Assembly (NCBI RefSeq): GCF_020616335.1
Contig: NZ_CP085051.1
Location: forward strand, 930,001 to 994,000
Length of the DNA stretch: 64,000 nt
Direction of reading: 5' to 3'
Source of the DNA: Corynebacterium uberis
Lineage (GTDB): Bacteria > Actinomycetota > Actinomycetes > Mycobacteriales > Mycobacteriaceae
Shown: positions 33,286-42,591 of the stretch, in pieces
Layout: the number at the start of each line of letters is the position of its first letter
How positions within the stretch are numbered: the stretch's first letter is position 1
Program-made: the position numbers and the translations under genes
The notes under the pieces: model-generated
What the model was told of the DNA's origin: nothing
Database searches by the model: none
The model's input: the letters and a program-made list of their open reading frames with translations, nothing else

Positions 33286-36273
33286 ATGGCCAAATTCCTC
33301 CTCCACGCGCTGTGGGTGCAGCATTCTGGACTGCATCTGTGGGTAGAGCAGGTCGCAGGCCACCGCATCGTGCTGCCTGACGCCGTGCCTTCGGGGACGT
33401 TTCCACCGGTCGTGGAGTCCATTTTGGAGCGAGCAAGCTTCCGGCACCGCCTGCGCACCACGCTGCGCACCCCCAAGGGCAGGGAGGTGGCCTTGGTGTT
33501 GCCCACCGCCGCCTATGCGCCCGAGCAAGCCATCACCGTGCTCGCCCAGCTGTCCTTCCTCGATTCGCCCACCCCTGCGGCCACGAACGCCCAGCGTGCG
33601 GCCATCGCGCCGGACTTGATGTGGATCATTCGCCTGTACCTGGGCCTGACGCGCTTCGTGCGCGCCGGGCGGGTGACGCTGCGCCTGGCCTACATTGACG
33701 ATCAATGGTGGCCGCAGTGGCAGCTGGCCCACGGGCTGTCCGAGCGGGGCTGGGTGGCGCAGATGATGGCCAGCGCCCCGGGAATCTTGCACATCAACAA
33801 CCGCGCCCTAGACAGCGACGTCACGGAGACCCTGCCGCATTGGATCGCCTCGGCGGAGCTGGCTGATCTGCGCGAATCCACCCGCCCATACCCCTGGCAC
33901 GACTTTTCTGATGCGCTGCTCCACAATCAGCCGCTGCGCCGCGGCGGGGTGGGCCTGCTCAACCGGCTGCGGGAATGGAAGGATTCCGTCGCCGCGGTGG
34001 GCCTGCAACTGGTGGTGGTGGTCGAAGAGCCCGCCGAGCCGAGCGGACCCGAGGACTACCTTTTTGGCCAGGATGCCCCGGACCTTCCGGAGTCGGCGGC
34101 GCGGTGGCCGGTGCGCCTGCACGTGCGTTCCGGGGTGGATAGCCCCCAGCCGGTGCGCCTCGGGCGGCTCGACGCCGGCAGCGTGGAGGTGTTGCGTGAA
34201 GCCCGCAAACGGCTCGTGCAGCTGGCACCGCTTCTCGACGCCGCCCCTCCCGCAGCCCCCTTCGCCCCGCCGTCGCCGACGCAGGGCGACTGGGACGTTG
34301 TGCTGACCACCCCCCAGATCGTGGACTTTGTTGCCCGGGACGTGCCGCGCCTGAAGAGGGCCGGGACCACCGTGCTTTTGCCCAAGGCGTGGGCGACGCA
34401 AGATACCAAGGCGCGCTTGGTCACGCGCTCTGACGGGGGTGCCACTGGACCTGCCCGGCTGGGCATGGACCAACTGGTGGGCTTTGATTGGCATCTGTCG
34501 GTGGGCGATAAGCAGCTCAACGATGATGAGATGGCCATGCTCATCTCCTCTAAGTCTGGCCTGGTCAAGCTGCGCGGCGAGTGGGTGATGGCGGACACGG
34601 CGGCGCTGGCCCGGATCACGGACTACATGCGCAAGCTCGGCGACAAGTCGGTCGATGAGGCGGTCACCCTGGCGGACCTGCGCGAAGTGGCGCTTGAGGC
34701 CGCGGCCTATGAGCCAATCGCGGTGGAGGGCGAGGCCTGGGTGGAGGCCCTGCTGGGCTATCGCACCGCCCCGGCCCCGCAGCGCGTGGAGCTGCCGGAG
34801 ACGGTGCACGCCACGCTGCGGGAGTACCAGCGCCGTGGGGTGGATTGGCTGGTGTGGATGTCGCACAACAACCTTGGCGCGGTGCTGGCCGATGACATGG
34901 GTTTGGGCAAGACTCTCCAGCTTTTGGCCATGGTTGCGGTGGAAAAGCAGGAGCGTGCCGCTGCCGGCGATCACGCCCCGCGGCCCACGCTGGTGGTGGC
35001 TCCGACGTCGGTGGTGGGCAACTGGGCGCGGGAAGCGGCACGCTTCGTTCCCGGCTTGCGCTGCGTGGTCCATCATGGGCCGCGGCGCCTGGCCGGGGAG
35101 GAGCTTGCCGCGGCGGCTCGGGACACGGACCTGATGATCACTTCCTATGGGATTCTCACCCGCGACTGCGCGCAGCTGGCGGAGGTGGAGTGGGATCATG
35201 TGGTCCTCGATGAGGCCCAGCACGTCAAGAACTCGGCGACGCGATCGGCCAAGGCGGCGCGCGCCCTGCCGGCCCGGCAACGCATCGCGCTGACGGGCAC
35301 GCCGGTGGAAAACCGGCTCTCCGAAATGCGGGCGATTCTGGATTTCTGCAACCCCGGAATCCTGGGGTCGGCGACATTCTTCCGCCACCACTTTGCCGCT
35401 GCGATTGAGCGGGAGGGCGATGAGGAGATGACGCAGCGGCTGCGGCGGATGACCGCGCCATTTATCATGCGCCGCGTCAAGTCCGATCCGGCGATCATTG
35501 ATGACCTGCCGGAAAAGACCGAGCAGGTGATCACCGTGGCCATGACGGCCGAGCAGGCGGCGCTGTATAGCGCCTACGTCAACGACGTGAAGGAAAAGCT
35601 CAGCCAGGCCCACGGCATCGCCCTCAAAGGCCTGGTGCTGGCCTCGCTGACGCGCATCAAGCAGATCTGCAATCATCCCGCCCACTTTTTGGGCGATGGC
35701 TCGCCGGTCACCGACCGCGGGCGCCACCGCTCCGGCAAGGTCGCCGAGCTCATGCGGCTGCTTGACGACGCCGTCCGGGACGGCCGTAGGGTGCTCATCT
35801 TCACCCAATACCGCGCCTTCGGCGACATCCTGGTGCCTTACCTGAGCGATCGAATGGGCGAGGACATTCCCTTCCTCCACGGCGGGGTCGCGCAGGCTGC
35901 CCGCGACCGGATGGTCGCCCGCTTCCAATCTCCCGACGGGCCGCCGGCCATGGTGGCCTCCCTCAAAGCCGGGGGCACCGGGCTCAACCTTACCGCGGCG
36001 TCCGTGGTGGTCCACATGGACCGGTGGTGGAACCCCGCGGTGGAAAACCAAGCCACCGACCGGGCCTACCGCATCGGCCAGGACAAGGACGTGCAGGTAT
36101 ACAAGATGATCACCGCCGGGACGATGGAAGAATCGATCCAGGATATTTTGGATGGAAAAACGCAGCTGGCCGGCACCGTCGTCGGGGAGGGCGAGGGCTG
36201 GATCACCGAGCTGTCGCCCGAGGATTTGGCCCGCCTGATGAGCTACCGCAGCCACACCGAAGAGAAATTCTAG
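33286..36273 (+). CDS. Snf2/HepA-family helicase
   Basis: A 995-aa SWI2/SNF2 ATPase. The first 500 residues are the bacterial SNF2-associated region. The motor has DDMGLGKTLQLLAM (Walker A), PTSVVGNWAREAARF, VVLDEAQHVKNSAT (DEAQ box), ALTGTPVENRLSEM, RVLIFTQYRAFGDIL and NQATDRAYRIGQDKDVQVYK. It should translocate on double-stranded DNA or remodel nucleoprotein. ATG 33286 has TAGAAC 7 nt upstream. The SWIM-domain gene follows by 10 nt, a pairing often seen in actinobacteria. SbcCD-like genes come next, so a DNA-maintenance context is likely; defence is possible but unsupported here. Confidence 0.93.
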   Translation: MAKFLLHALWVQHSGLHLWVEQVAGHRIVLPDAVPSGTFPPVVESILERASFRHRLRTTLRTPKGREVALVLPTAAYAPEQAITVLAQLSFLDSPTPAATNAQRAAIAPDLMWIIRLYLGLTRFVRAGRVTLRLAYIDDQWWPQWQLAHGLSERGWVAQMMASAPGILHINNRALDSDVTETLPHWIASAELADLRESTRPYPWHDFSDALLHNQPLRRGGVGLLNRLREWKDSVAAVGLQLVVVVEEPAEPSGPEDYLFGQDAPDLPESAARWPVRLHVRSGVDSPQPVRLGRLDAGSVEVLREARKRLVQLAPLLDAAPPAAPFAPPSPTQGDWDVVLTTPQIVDFVARDVPRLKRAGTTVLLPKAWATQDTKARLVTRSDGGATGPARLGMDQLVGFDWHLSVGDKQLNDDEMAMLISSKSGLVKLRGEWVMADTAALARITDYMRKLGDKSVDEAVTLADLREVALEAAAYEPIAVEGEAWVEALLGYRTAPAPQRVELPETVHATLREYQRRGVDWLVWMSHNNLGAVLADDMGLGKTLQLLAMVAVEKQERAAAGDHAPRPTLVVAPTSVVGNWAREAARFVPGLRCVVHHGPRRLAGEELAAAARDTDLMITSYGILTRDCAQLAEVEWDHVVLDEAQHVKNSATRSAKAARALPARQRIALTGTPVENRLSEMRAILDFCNPGILGSATFFRHHFAAAIEREGDEEMTQRLRRMTAPFIMRRVKSDPAIIDDLPEKTEQVITVAMTAEQAALYSAYVNDVKEKLSQAHGIALKGLVLASLTRIKQICNHPAHFLGDGSPVTDRGRHRSGKVAELMRLLDDAVRDGRRVLIFTQYRAFGDILVPYLSDRMGEDIPFLHGGVAQAARDRMVARFQSPDGPPAMVASLKAGGTGLNLTAASVVVHMDRWWNPAVENQATDRAYRIGQDKDVQVYKMITAGTMEESIQDILDGKTQLAGTVVGEGEGWITELSPEDLARLMSYRSHTEEKF

Positions 36274-36283
36274 GAACCACCCC

Positions 36284-37102
36284 ATGCCCCGACCTCGCAA
36301 AGACAATGTCATCTACGCCAACTTCGGCGCGCGCCGCGGCGTGCGCGTGGACAACGAGCCTGCCACCGCGGCCCTGCGCCGTGACAAGCCGCTCGGGGAC
36401 GCGGCTGCGTGGCTGGTCGCGGGCGTCGAAAAGCGTGCCGACGCCGGCCGCATCACCCGGGGGCGGGCCTATGCGCGCGCCGGGCACGTGGTGAGCCTAG
36501 AAATTGAAGCGCCGGGCCGCATTGCGGCACAGGTCGCCGGATCGCAGAATGAGCCCTTCGCCGTCACCGTGGCGCTGGAGTACCGCAGCACCGATGACCT
36601 CATGGAGGTCACTCGCCGGCTGACGCACCCCGCCCAGGGCAGCGACTCCCTGGCCAAGGCGCGGGCGGGCCAGCTGTCGGCTGAGCTGCTGGAAGTCTTG
36701 ATGGGCACCGACATCACCTTTTCCTGCGACTGCCCGGATCGCGTCCCCGCGTGCAAGCATGCGGTGGCGGTGTGCGAGGTGGTGGCCGGGCGCATGGATG
36801 CGGACCCGGAGTTCGTCTTTGCCGCCCGCGGCCTCAACTTTGCGCAGATGGAGCGCTACTTCACGCAGCATGCCCAACAGGAGAGCAGGGAGTCCGCGGC
36901 GGCGACGGACGGGCGATTCTGGACGGGCTTGGAGCTGCCGGCCTTGCCCGAGCCGCGCCTGAGCCCAGCGATCGCGGACTCGGACCTAGACGCCCTGCAC
37001 AAGGCGATGCGCACCGTGTCCTATACCTCGGTCGAACAGCTCCGCGCCGTGTCCGATATCGAGGATCTTTATGACCATCTGACCCGCTCCATGCACCAGT
37101 AA
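36284..37102 (+). CDS. SWIM zinc-finger protein partnering the Snf2 helicase
   Basis: A 272-aa protein. FSCDCPDRVPACKHAVAV at about residue 145 is the CxCx6CxH SWIM zinc finger, thought to bind DNA or protein. The N-terminal region GDAAAWLVAGVEKRADAGRI and TRGRAYARAGHVVSLEIE is typical of bacterial SWIM proteins found beside Snf2 helicases. It starts 10 nt after the helicase stop (ATG 36284 in a weak context) and is almost certainly co-transcribed. No enzymatic motif is seen, so it is probably a targeting subunit of the helicase. Confidence 0.88.
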   Translation: MPRPRKDNVIYANFGARRGVRVDNEPATAALRRDKPLGDAAAWLVAGVEKRADAGRITRGRAYARAGHVVSLEIEAPGRIAAQVAGSQNEPFAVTVALEYRSTDDLMEVTRRLTHPAQGSDSLAKARAGQLSAELLEVLMGTDITFSCDCPDRVPACKHAVAVCEVVAGRMDADPEFVFAARGLNFAQMERYFTQHAQQESRESAAATDGRFWTGLELPALPEPRLSPAIADSDLDALHKAMRTVSYTSVEQLRAVSDIEDLYDHLTRSMHQ

Positions 37103-37162
37103 GCGAGCGTGTGTTCGACAGATTCGGGCTGTGGTTGGGTGGGCCATGATAGAAGTAGATCC

Positions 37163-38308
37163 ATGACGGCAGTGACGTTCTTGCACACCTCGGACCTCCA
37201 AATTGGCATGTGTCCCCAGCGCCTGGATGCAGACGCCCAGGCCCGGTTTGAGGCCGCCCGCCTAGAGGCGGTGCGCACCTTGGGTCGGCGCTGCCTGGAG
37301 CATGACTGTGCCTTCCTGGTCATGGCCGGTGACGTCTTCGAATACAACTCGGTCAGCCCGCGCACCCTGGGCCGGGCACGCGAGGTCTTCGCCGAGCTGC
37401 CCGTGCCCTGCTACGTGCTGCCCGGCAACCATGACCCACTCACGGCGGACTCCGTGCTACGCCGCCTGGCCCAGGACGTTGCCGGGGTACACCTGCTGGA
37501 GGACTCCACCCCACTGGAGGTTGCGCCAGGAGTAGACATCGTTGGTGCGCCGCTGCTGGCCAAGCACGCCACCCGTGACCTGGTCGCGGAAGCCTGCGCG
37601 GGGCTCGAGCCCACCGACCGGATTCGCCTGGTCGTCGGGCACGGCGCGGTGCTGAACTTTGGCGATGACGCCGATGATCTCATCGACGTCGCGGCGTTGG
37701 ATGAGCTGGCCCACCGGCGCGTCATCGACTACGTGGCGCTCGGCGATACCCACTCCGCCGGGCCCTGTAGCGCCCAGCGGCGGGTGTGGTACTCCGGCGC
37801 TCCGGAGGTCACCGATTTTTTGGAACCAGACGGCGGCGGGGAGAACAACTCCGGAAAGGCGCTGGTGGTCACGGTGGACAAGCCCGCGGGCCACGAGTCC
37901 AACGTGGAGGTCACCGAGGTTGCGGTGGGGCAGTGGCGCTTCCTGGCTGCGGAACAAGAAATCACCACGCCGGCGGATGTCACCGCGTTTCTTGACTGGA
38001 TAGCAGGCCTGGAGGACAAAGACCGCACGGTGGTCAAGTACGCGCTGCGCGGCACTATCGACGTCGCCGGCAACCGCGCGCTGGAATCGGACCTGGAGCG
38101 CTACGGCCACGTGTTCGCCGCGCTCTACCCGCGCACCCGACTCATGGACCTCCACGTCGAGCCCACCAGCGCCGAATTGGCGGACCTCCAGCTCCACGGC
38201 ATCGCGGGCCAGGCGCTGCAGGAATTGCTCGACGCAGATGAGCGCGACGCGGTCAACCTGCTGTTTCGACTGCAAGCCGGAATCGCGCGAACGGAGGCGG
38301 CACAATGA
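37163..38308 (+). CDS. sbcD: SbcD/Mre11-like metallophosphoesterase
   Basis: A 381-aa calcineurin-like nuclease subunit. Motifs: HTSDLQIG, AGDVFEY, LPGNHDPL, GHGAV and LGDTHSAG. The first motif is Asp-x-Gln rather than the Asp-x-His of classical SbcD/Mre11, so one metal ligand is changed; some actinobacterial and YhaO-like members share this. With the SbcC-like protein it would process DNA ends or hairpins. ATG 37163 follows the SWIM gene by 60 nt and its TGA overlaps the SbcC ATG by 4 nt, so the pair is co-translated. Confidence 0.9.
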   Translation: MTAVTFLHTSDLQIGMCPQRLDADAQARFEAARLEAVRTLGRRCLEHDCAFLVMAGDVFEYNSVSPRTLGRAREVFAELPVPCYVLPGNHDPLTADSVLRRLAQDVAGVHLLEDSTPLEVAPGVDIVGAPLLAKHATRDLVAEACAGLEPTDRIRLVVGHGAVLNFGDDADDLIDVAALDELAHRRVIDYVALGDTHSAGPCSAQRRVWYSGAPEVTDFLEPDGGGENNSGKALVVTVDKPAGHESNVEVTEVAVGQWRFLAAEQEITTPADVTAFLDWIAGLEDKDRTVVKYALRGTIDVAGNRALESDLERYGHVFAALYPRTRLMDLHVEPTSAELADLQLHGIAGQALQELLDADERDAVNLLFRLQAGIARTEAAQ

Positions 38309-40929
38309 AAATCCACAGCATACGCATCACCAACTTCCGCACCCTCGAACACTTAGAGCTCAAAGACCTGCCGGAGACGGGCGTCTTTGTCATCTCGGGT
38401 GACAACGAACACGGAAAGTCCACCGTCTTAGAGGCGATCTACCTCGCGCTGACCACGCCCCATCACAGCAAGAAGAAGGAGGTCAAGTCCACCCAGCCGG
38501 TGGGCAAGGACGTCGGGCCCGAGGTCAGCGTGGAGGCGACGGTGGGCCCGCATCGTCTGCGCATCACCAAGCAATGGGTGCGCGGGAGTCGCAGCGAGCT
38601 GACAGTATTTACCCCGAATACGGAGTCCTACACGGGGCGCGAAGCCGATGAAAAGCTCACGCGCATCTTGGACAACAACGTAGACATGGCCCTGCTGGAG
38701 ACGGTGTTCATGCGCCAGGGGCACATCGAGCCCGCGCTGGCGGCGGCGGGGATCCCCTCGCTGGCGGCAGCACTGGAGGACTCCTCCGGGGGTGTGCGCG
38801 AAGACATTCAGGGACAATCCCAGCTCATGGATGCCGCGGAGGCCGAGTACTCCCGCTACTTCCAAAAAAGTGGGCGCGAAAAAGGCGAGCTGACGCAGGC
38901 GCGCACCGAAGATCAGGAGGCCCACGACGAGCTCGAGGAGGCCCGCCAGGCCTGCACGCAGCTGGAAGAGTACGTCAGTAAAGTGGCACGCGCCCAGGAG
39001 ACCCAGCGCGTGAGCACTGCGCAGATTCCCACCGCACAGGCCAACGTCGAGCAGCTTCGCGCCCAAAAGGAACAGGCCGACCGGGCAGCCGAAGAGATCG
39101 CCCAGGCGAAGGCGAAGGTCACCGCCGCCCGCGACGCCCACCAGCGCGCCCAGGGTGACCTAGAGGCCCGCGCGCAGTTGGCCGCACAGGTGGAGCGCCG
39201 CCGTGCGGATCATGCCACGCTGCAGGACAAGCAGAAACAAGCAGACGAGGCCGCGCAAGCAGAGTCCGCGCGCGCCACGGAATGTGCCGCCCTGGTCGAC
39301 GCCGCGCGGCGCCGCCTCGACGAGGCCACCGAAGCCAACACGCAGGCGCAGGCAGCGCAAAGAATTGCCGAGCGCTCCCGGCAACTCGCCGATCTAGAGG
39401 CCCGCCTCGAAGCGCTGACGCAGATCGAGGAGGAACTCCGCGCGGCGCGCAATGAGCGGCCCGCCACTGCAATCAGTGCCGAGGAAGTCGATCAGCTCGA
39501 TCAGGCGGTCCAGGACTCCCGGGTGGCGGCGGCGCTGGCCGCAGCCAGCACAGCAAAAATGCTCCTCCGCGGGCCACAGGCCTCCACCGTCACCGTTGAT
39601 GGGCAGCCAGTCGAGCTCGACGCGCAGGTAGACCTGCGTGACGGCATGACGCTAGAAATCGGGGAGGTTACCGCCACCTATCAGGCCGGTGGGACGGGGA
39701 CAGACGGCGTGCACGCACAGGCGGAACAAGCCCAGCGCCGCGTGACCCACTTGTGCGCCGAACTCGGGGTGGCGGACCTGGAGGACGCACGCGCGCGCCG
39801 CAGCGCACAGGACCAGGCTGAGAAGCACGTGGAGCAGGCGAGTAGGCGCAGGGAGGCGATCCTCAACGGGGCAGACGCCGATGATTGGCGCGCCCAGGCC
39901 GAGTCCTGGCGCCGCGAGCTCGACGAGGCGCAGCGCCACGGCGTTGCCGCGGTCGACCCTGAGCAGGCCGAACTGACTCGGCTGGAGACCCAAGGGGCAG
40001 TCCAGGATGCGCAGGAGGCCCTGCAGCAGGCTCAGGCGGCAGCCGATCCGTGGCTGGAGCGCACCGCGGCCACGGAGTGTGCCCGCATGAATGTGCGCGT
40101 CGAGGCCGCGCAGGAAGAGGTGGACCGCGCCGTGGAGGCGCTCGCCGCCGCGCAGGCCCACCGCGCCACCGAGGAACTCGAAGCCGCACTCCACGACGCC
40201 CACCAGAAGCTCACGGATGCACAAGACGCCTTGGAAGGAATCACCGCTAGGCAAGGAGACCAGGACCCGGAGCAGGCCGCCGAGATGGTCGAGGTAGCCC
40301 AAGGCCAGCTTGACGGGCTGCGCGAGCGGGCGCAGGGTGCCAGGGAACAGATCCTGGAGCTACAAGGCCGCATCGAACAGGCACAAGGCGCCCAGGAGCG
40401 CTGGGAAAAGGCCCGCGTGCGGGCGCAGTCCGCACAACGCCACCGCGAGTCCGTGGAGCAGCGAGCACACGCGGCGCGCAGCCTAGTCGAGGCCCTGCAA
40501 CGAGCCCGAGACGCCGCGCGAACCCGCTACGCACAGCCGTTTGCCCAGGAACTCACCCGCCTGGCCGCGCCGGTCTTCGGTGCGGACGTCTCCTTCGAGC
40601 TCGATGACAACCTGGACGTGGTGGCCCGCACGCTCGGGCACACCTCAGTGCCGGTTTCACAACTGTCTGGCGGTGCTAAGGAACAACTCATGATCCTTGC
40701 TCGCATGGCAGCAGCCGGCCTTGCCGGAGGCGAAGACGGGCTCCCCGTGCCCGTGTTCATCGATGATGCCCTAGGGCACAGCGACTACGCCCGCCTACAA
40801 AAAATGGGCCTCGTGCTCAAAAAAATGGGGCTCACCGGCCAAGTGTTCGTCTTGACCTGTGAACCCCAACGCTATGACGCCGTACCTGGGCGCCACGAGT
40901 TCCCCATGGAGGAACTCACGCGTACTTAG
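38305..40929 (+). CDS. sbcC: SbcC/Rad50-like ATPase without a zinc hook
   Basis: An 874-aa SMC-like protein. Walker A GDNEHGKSTVLEA (about residue 33), two long Ala/Glu/Gln/Arg coiled-coil arms (about 170-400 and 480-760), signature QLSGGAKEQLMILARMA (about 785) and Walker B VPVFIDDALGHSD (about 815). At the apex, where Rad50/SbcC have CxxC, there is no zinc hook. Instead a beta-rich segment (about 418-455; STVTVDGQPVELDAQVDLRD then GMTLEIGEVTATY) is inserted. It partners the upstream SbcD. The end overlaps the convergent yceI gene by 4 nt. Confidence 0.9.
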   Translation: MKIHSIRITNFRTLEHLELKDLPETGVFVISGDNEHGKSTVLEAIYLALTTPHHSKKKEVKSTQPVGKDVGPEVSVEATVGPHRLRITKQWVRGSRSELTVFTPNTESYTGREADEKLTRILDNNVDMALLETVFMRQGHIEPALAAAGIPSLAAALEDSSGGVREDIQGQSQLMDAAEAEYSRYFQKSGREKGELTQARTEDQEAHDELEEARQACTQLEEYVSKVARAQETQRVSTAQIPTAQANVEQLRAQKEQADRAAEEIAQAKAKVTAARDAHQRAQGDLEARAQLAAQVERRRADHATLQDKQKQADEAAQAESARATECAALVDAARRRLDEATEANTQAQAAQRIAERSRQLADLEARLEALTQIEEELRAARNERPATAISAEEVDQLDQAVQDSRVAAALAAASTAKMLLRGPQASTVTVDGQPVELDAQVDLRDGMTLEIGEVTATYQAGGTGTDGVHAQAEQAQRRVTHLCAELGVADLEDARARRSAQDQAEKHVEQASRRREAILNGADADDWRAQAESWRRELDEAQRHGVAAVDPEQAELTRLETQGAVQDAQEALQQAQAAADPWLERTAATECARMNVRVEAAQEEVDRAVEALAAAQAHRATEELEAALHDAHQKLTDAQDALEGITARQGDQDPEQAAEMVEVAQGQLDGLRERAQGAREQILELQGRIEQAQGAQERWEKARVRAQSAQRHRESVEQRAHAARSLVEALQRARDAARTRYAQPFAQELTRLAAPVFGADVSFELDDNLDVVARTLGHTSVPVSQLSGGAKEQLMILARMAAAGLAGGEDGLPVPVFIDDALGHSDYARLQKMGLVLKKMGLTGQVFVLTCEPQRYDAVPGRHEFPMEELTRT

Positions 40930-41468
40930 GCCTTGATGCCGGAGCCGTCGATGGCGATGGCGATCTTCTCAGAGACCAGCACGCCGCCGGAGCCGAGAGG
41001 AGCCTGGAAATCAATGCCAAAGTCCTTGCGGTTGATGGTAGTGGAGGCCTCAAAGCCGATGCGGGTGTTGCCAAAGGGGTCTTCCTCCACGCCGAAGACC
41101 TCGACGTCGAGGGTCACCGGGCGGGTGGTGCCCTTGATGGTCAGGTCGCCGGTGACGGTGCCGGAGGCGGCGTTGCCCGTGGTGTCAATGTCAAAAGAGG
41201 TGGAGGAGAAGGTCATCTCCGGGAAGCGCTCGACGTCGAAGAAGTCCTCGTTCTTCACGTGGGCATCGCGGTCAGCGTTGCCGGTGTCCACAGACGCGGT
41301 CCGGATGGTGGCCTGAGCCGAAGACGCCTGGGGGTTCTCCGCGTCCACGGTAATGGTGGCATCGAAATCACCGAAGGAGCCGTGCACCTTGGTCACCATC
41401 GCGTGGCGAGCGGTGAAACCGATCGTCGAGTGGGCGGCGTCCAGCGTCCAGTTTCCTGCAAGAGTCAT
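40926..41468 (-). CDS. YceI-family lipid-binding protein
   Basis: A 180-aa protein with the full YceI pattern: GNWTLDAAHSTIGFTARHAM, ENPQASSAQATIRTASVDTG, FFDVERFPEMTFSSTSFDI, GDLTIKGTTRPVTLDVEVFG and INRKDFGIDFQAP. The fold is a lipocalin-like barrel that binds isoprenoid-type lipids. There is no signal peptide, so this member is cytoplasmic. ATG 41468 has AGGA 3 nt upstream. A strong sigma-70 type promoter lies at 41537-41564 with a palindrome over its -35, and a MarR gene is divergent, so MarR repression is probable. Confidence 0.92.
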   Translation of the reverse strand: MTLAGNWTLDAAHSTIGFTARHAMVTKVHGSFGDFDATITVDAENPQASSAQATIRTASVDTGNADRDAHVKNEDFFDVERFPEMTFSSTSFDIDTTGNAASGTVTGDLTIKGTTRPVTLDVEVFGVEEDPFGNTRIGFEASTTINRKDFGIDFQAPLGSGGVLVSEKIAIAIDGSGIKA

Positions 41469-41536
41469 AGTCCTGAAACCTTTCCGATCGTGTTTGAGTC
41501 GTGCCGCGCCACCGTCTTGGTGACGCATCAACAACC

Positions 41537-41564
41537 ACTATACACCATGTTGGTGACATGTCAA
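41537..41564 (-). promoter_or_regulatory. yceI promoter with overlapping MarR-type operator
   Basis: On the minus strand TTGACA (41564-41559), 16 nt, then TATAGT (41542-41537) is a near-consensus promoter reading into yceI. The perfect 10-bp palindrome TGACATGTCA (41554-41563) covers the -35. TCAACAAC occurs twice, at about 41527 and 41561. Binding by the adjacent MarR is an inference. Confidence 0.65.
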
Positions 41565-41662
41565 CAACGGTTCGGTGTGGGCGTTTCTGCGTGGCCAGTT
41601 TCTGCGGGGTGGCGTGCCATAGGGTTTCATAATCGCCGAGCTCAAGGGCTAAAATCACCACC

Positions 41663-42154
41663 ATGGTTTTCACCCCCCGCTGGCTCACTGATGAGGAACA
41701 GCACATCTGGCGCCTCCTGCTGTCGACGATGCGCAAGATCGATCGCTCACTCGATGAGACCCTGCTGGTGAGCCAAGACCTCTCTTCTTCCGAATTTGCT
41801 GTCCTGGTCACGCTCTCAGAATCCCCGAACAGTTCCATGCGTATGCACGAGCTGTGCGGGTCGCTGGACTGGGCGCGCAGCCGGGCCTCTCACCAGGTCA
41901 CGCGCATGCAGCGGCGAGGTCTGGTAGACAAGTGCCGCAGTGAGGGCGACGGGCGCGGTGTCTTTGTCATGCTCACCGAGGAAGGGCGTCGCCGGCTGGA
42001 AAAGGCCGCCCCGGACCATGTGGAGCACGTCCGCCGACTCATTTTTGATCACCTCACCGCCGAGCAGGCCACAGCCCTGGCGCAGTTTTGCACCGACGTG
42101 CTGGCGGTAGACAACGTGCCAGGTATGGGAGGGTGCGCGGAACCGTTGCGTTAG
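41663..42154 (+). CDS. MarR-family transcriptional regulator
   Basis: A 163-aa winged-helix regulator: SSEFAVLVTLSESPNSSMRM and HELCGSLDWARSRASHQVTR form the helix-turn-helix, MQRRGLVDKCRSEGDGRGVF with VMLTEEGRRRLEKA the wing. It should bind as a dimer to a short palindrome. The divergent yceI promoter carries one. TAAAAT ends 7 nt before ATG 41663, so the mRNA is probably leaderless. The ligand is unknown; YceI-linked regulators often respond to quinone or oxidative stress, which is only a suggestion here. Confidence 0.88.
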   Translation: MVFTPRWLTDEEQHIWRLLLSTMRKIDRSLDETLLVSQDLSSSEFAVLVTLSESPNSSMRMHELCGSLDWARSRASHQVTRMQRRGLVDKCRSEGDGRGVFVMLTEEGRRRLEKAAPDHVEHVRRLIFDHLTAEQATALAQFCTDVLAVDNVPGMGGCAEPLR

Positions 42155-42180
42155 CGCACTCCGGTGGTAGTCTTTCCACT

Positions 42181-42591
42181 ATGGAAAGTGTGCAGGAAAC
42201 GCTCGCAGCTGTCGACCAGGTGCACGCGCGCGCCACTGCGGGCGCCCCACGCTGGGTCCTCGGTGCGCTGTCGGTGCTTTTCGGGGTGACCATCGCGTTC
42301 ATTATCTGGGAGGTGACCTGGGCGGCATTGGCCGGGCTAGGCGCGCTCATCGTGATCATCGTTGTCCGCTGGCGCGATTTTCGCAGAGGGGTACGCCCGA
42401 AGATCCGCCAGGACCCCGGCTCACCCCTGTTTCCCCCGTCGACGTGGTGGTCGCTGGCCCCATTGCCGTTCACGTGGCTGGCCATCATGGTTCCAGCGCA
42501 CCCGTGGTGGATCGGCGCGTGCGTTGGGGTCATCACTTGCGCCGCCAGCTATTGGTATCTGGTGGCCATGGATGAAAGGCAGTGGCTGTGA
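42181..42591 (+). CDS. Small membrane protein, first gene of a three-gene operon
   Basis: A 136-aa protein with four predicted membrane helices: about 26-43 (WVLGALSVLFGVTIAFII), 46-64, 92-107 and 110-128. It starts MESVQETLAAVDQVHARATA and ends with MDERQWL. No family is recognised. TAGTCT ends 7 nt before ATG 42181, so it is probably leaderless. The next gene starts inside its last codon. Together with the following membrane protein and a winged-helix regulator it forms a tight operon whose job cannot be told. Confidence 0.7.
   Translation: MESVQETLAAVDQVHARATAGAPRWVLGALSVLFGVTIAFIIWEVTWAALAGLGALIVIIVVRWRDFRRGVRPKIRQDPGSPLFPPSTWWSLAPLPFTWLAIMVPAHPWWIGACVGVITCAASYWYLVAMDERQWL

Noticed and set aside
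33286..40929. Snf2 + SWIM + SbcCD as a phage-defence island
   Set aside because: No nuclease effector, methylase or other defence partner lies beside them, and Snf2/SWIM and SbcCD pairs are common housekeeping genes in actinobacteria.
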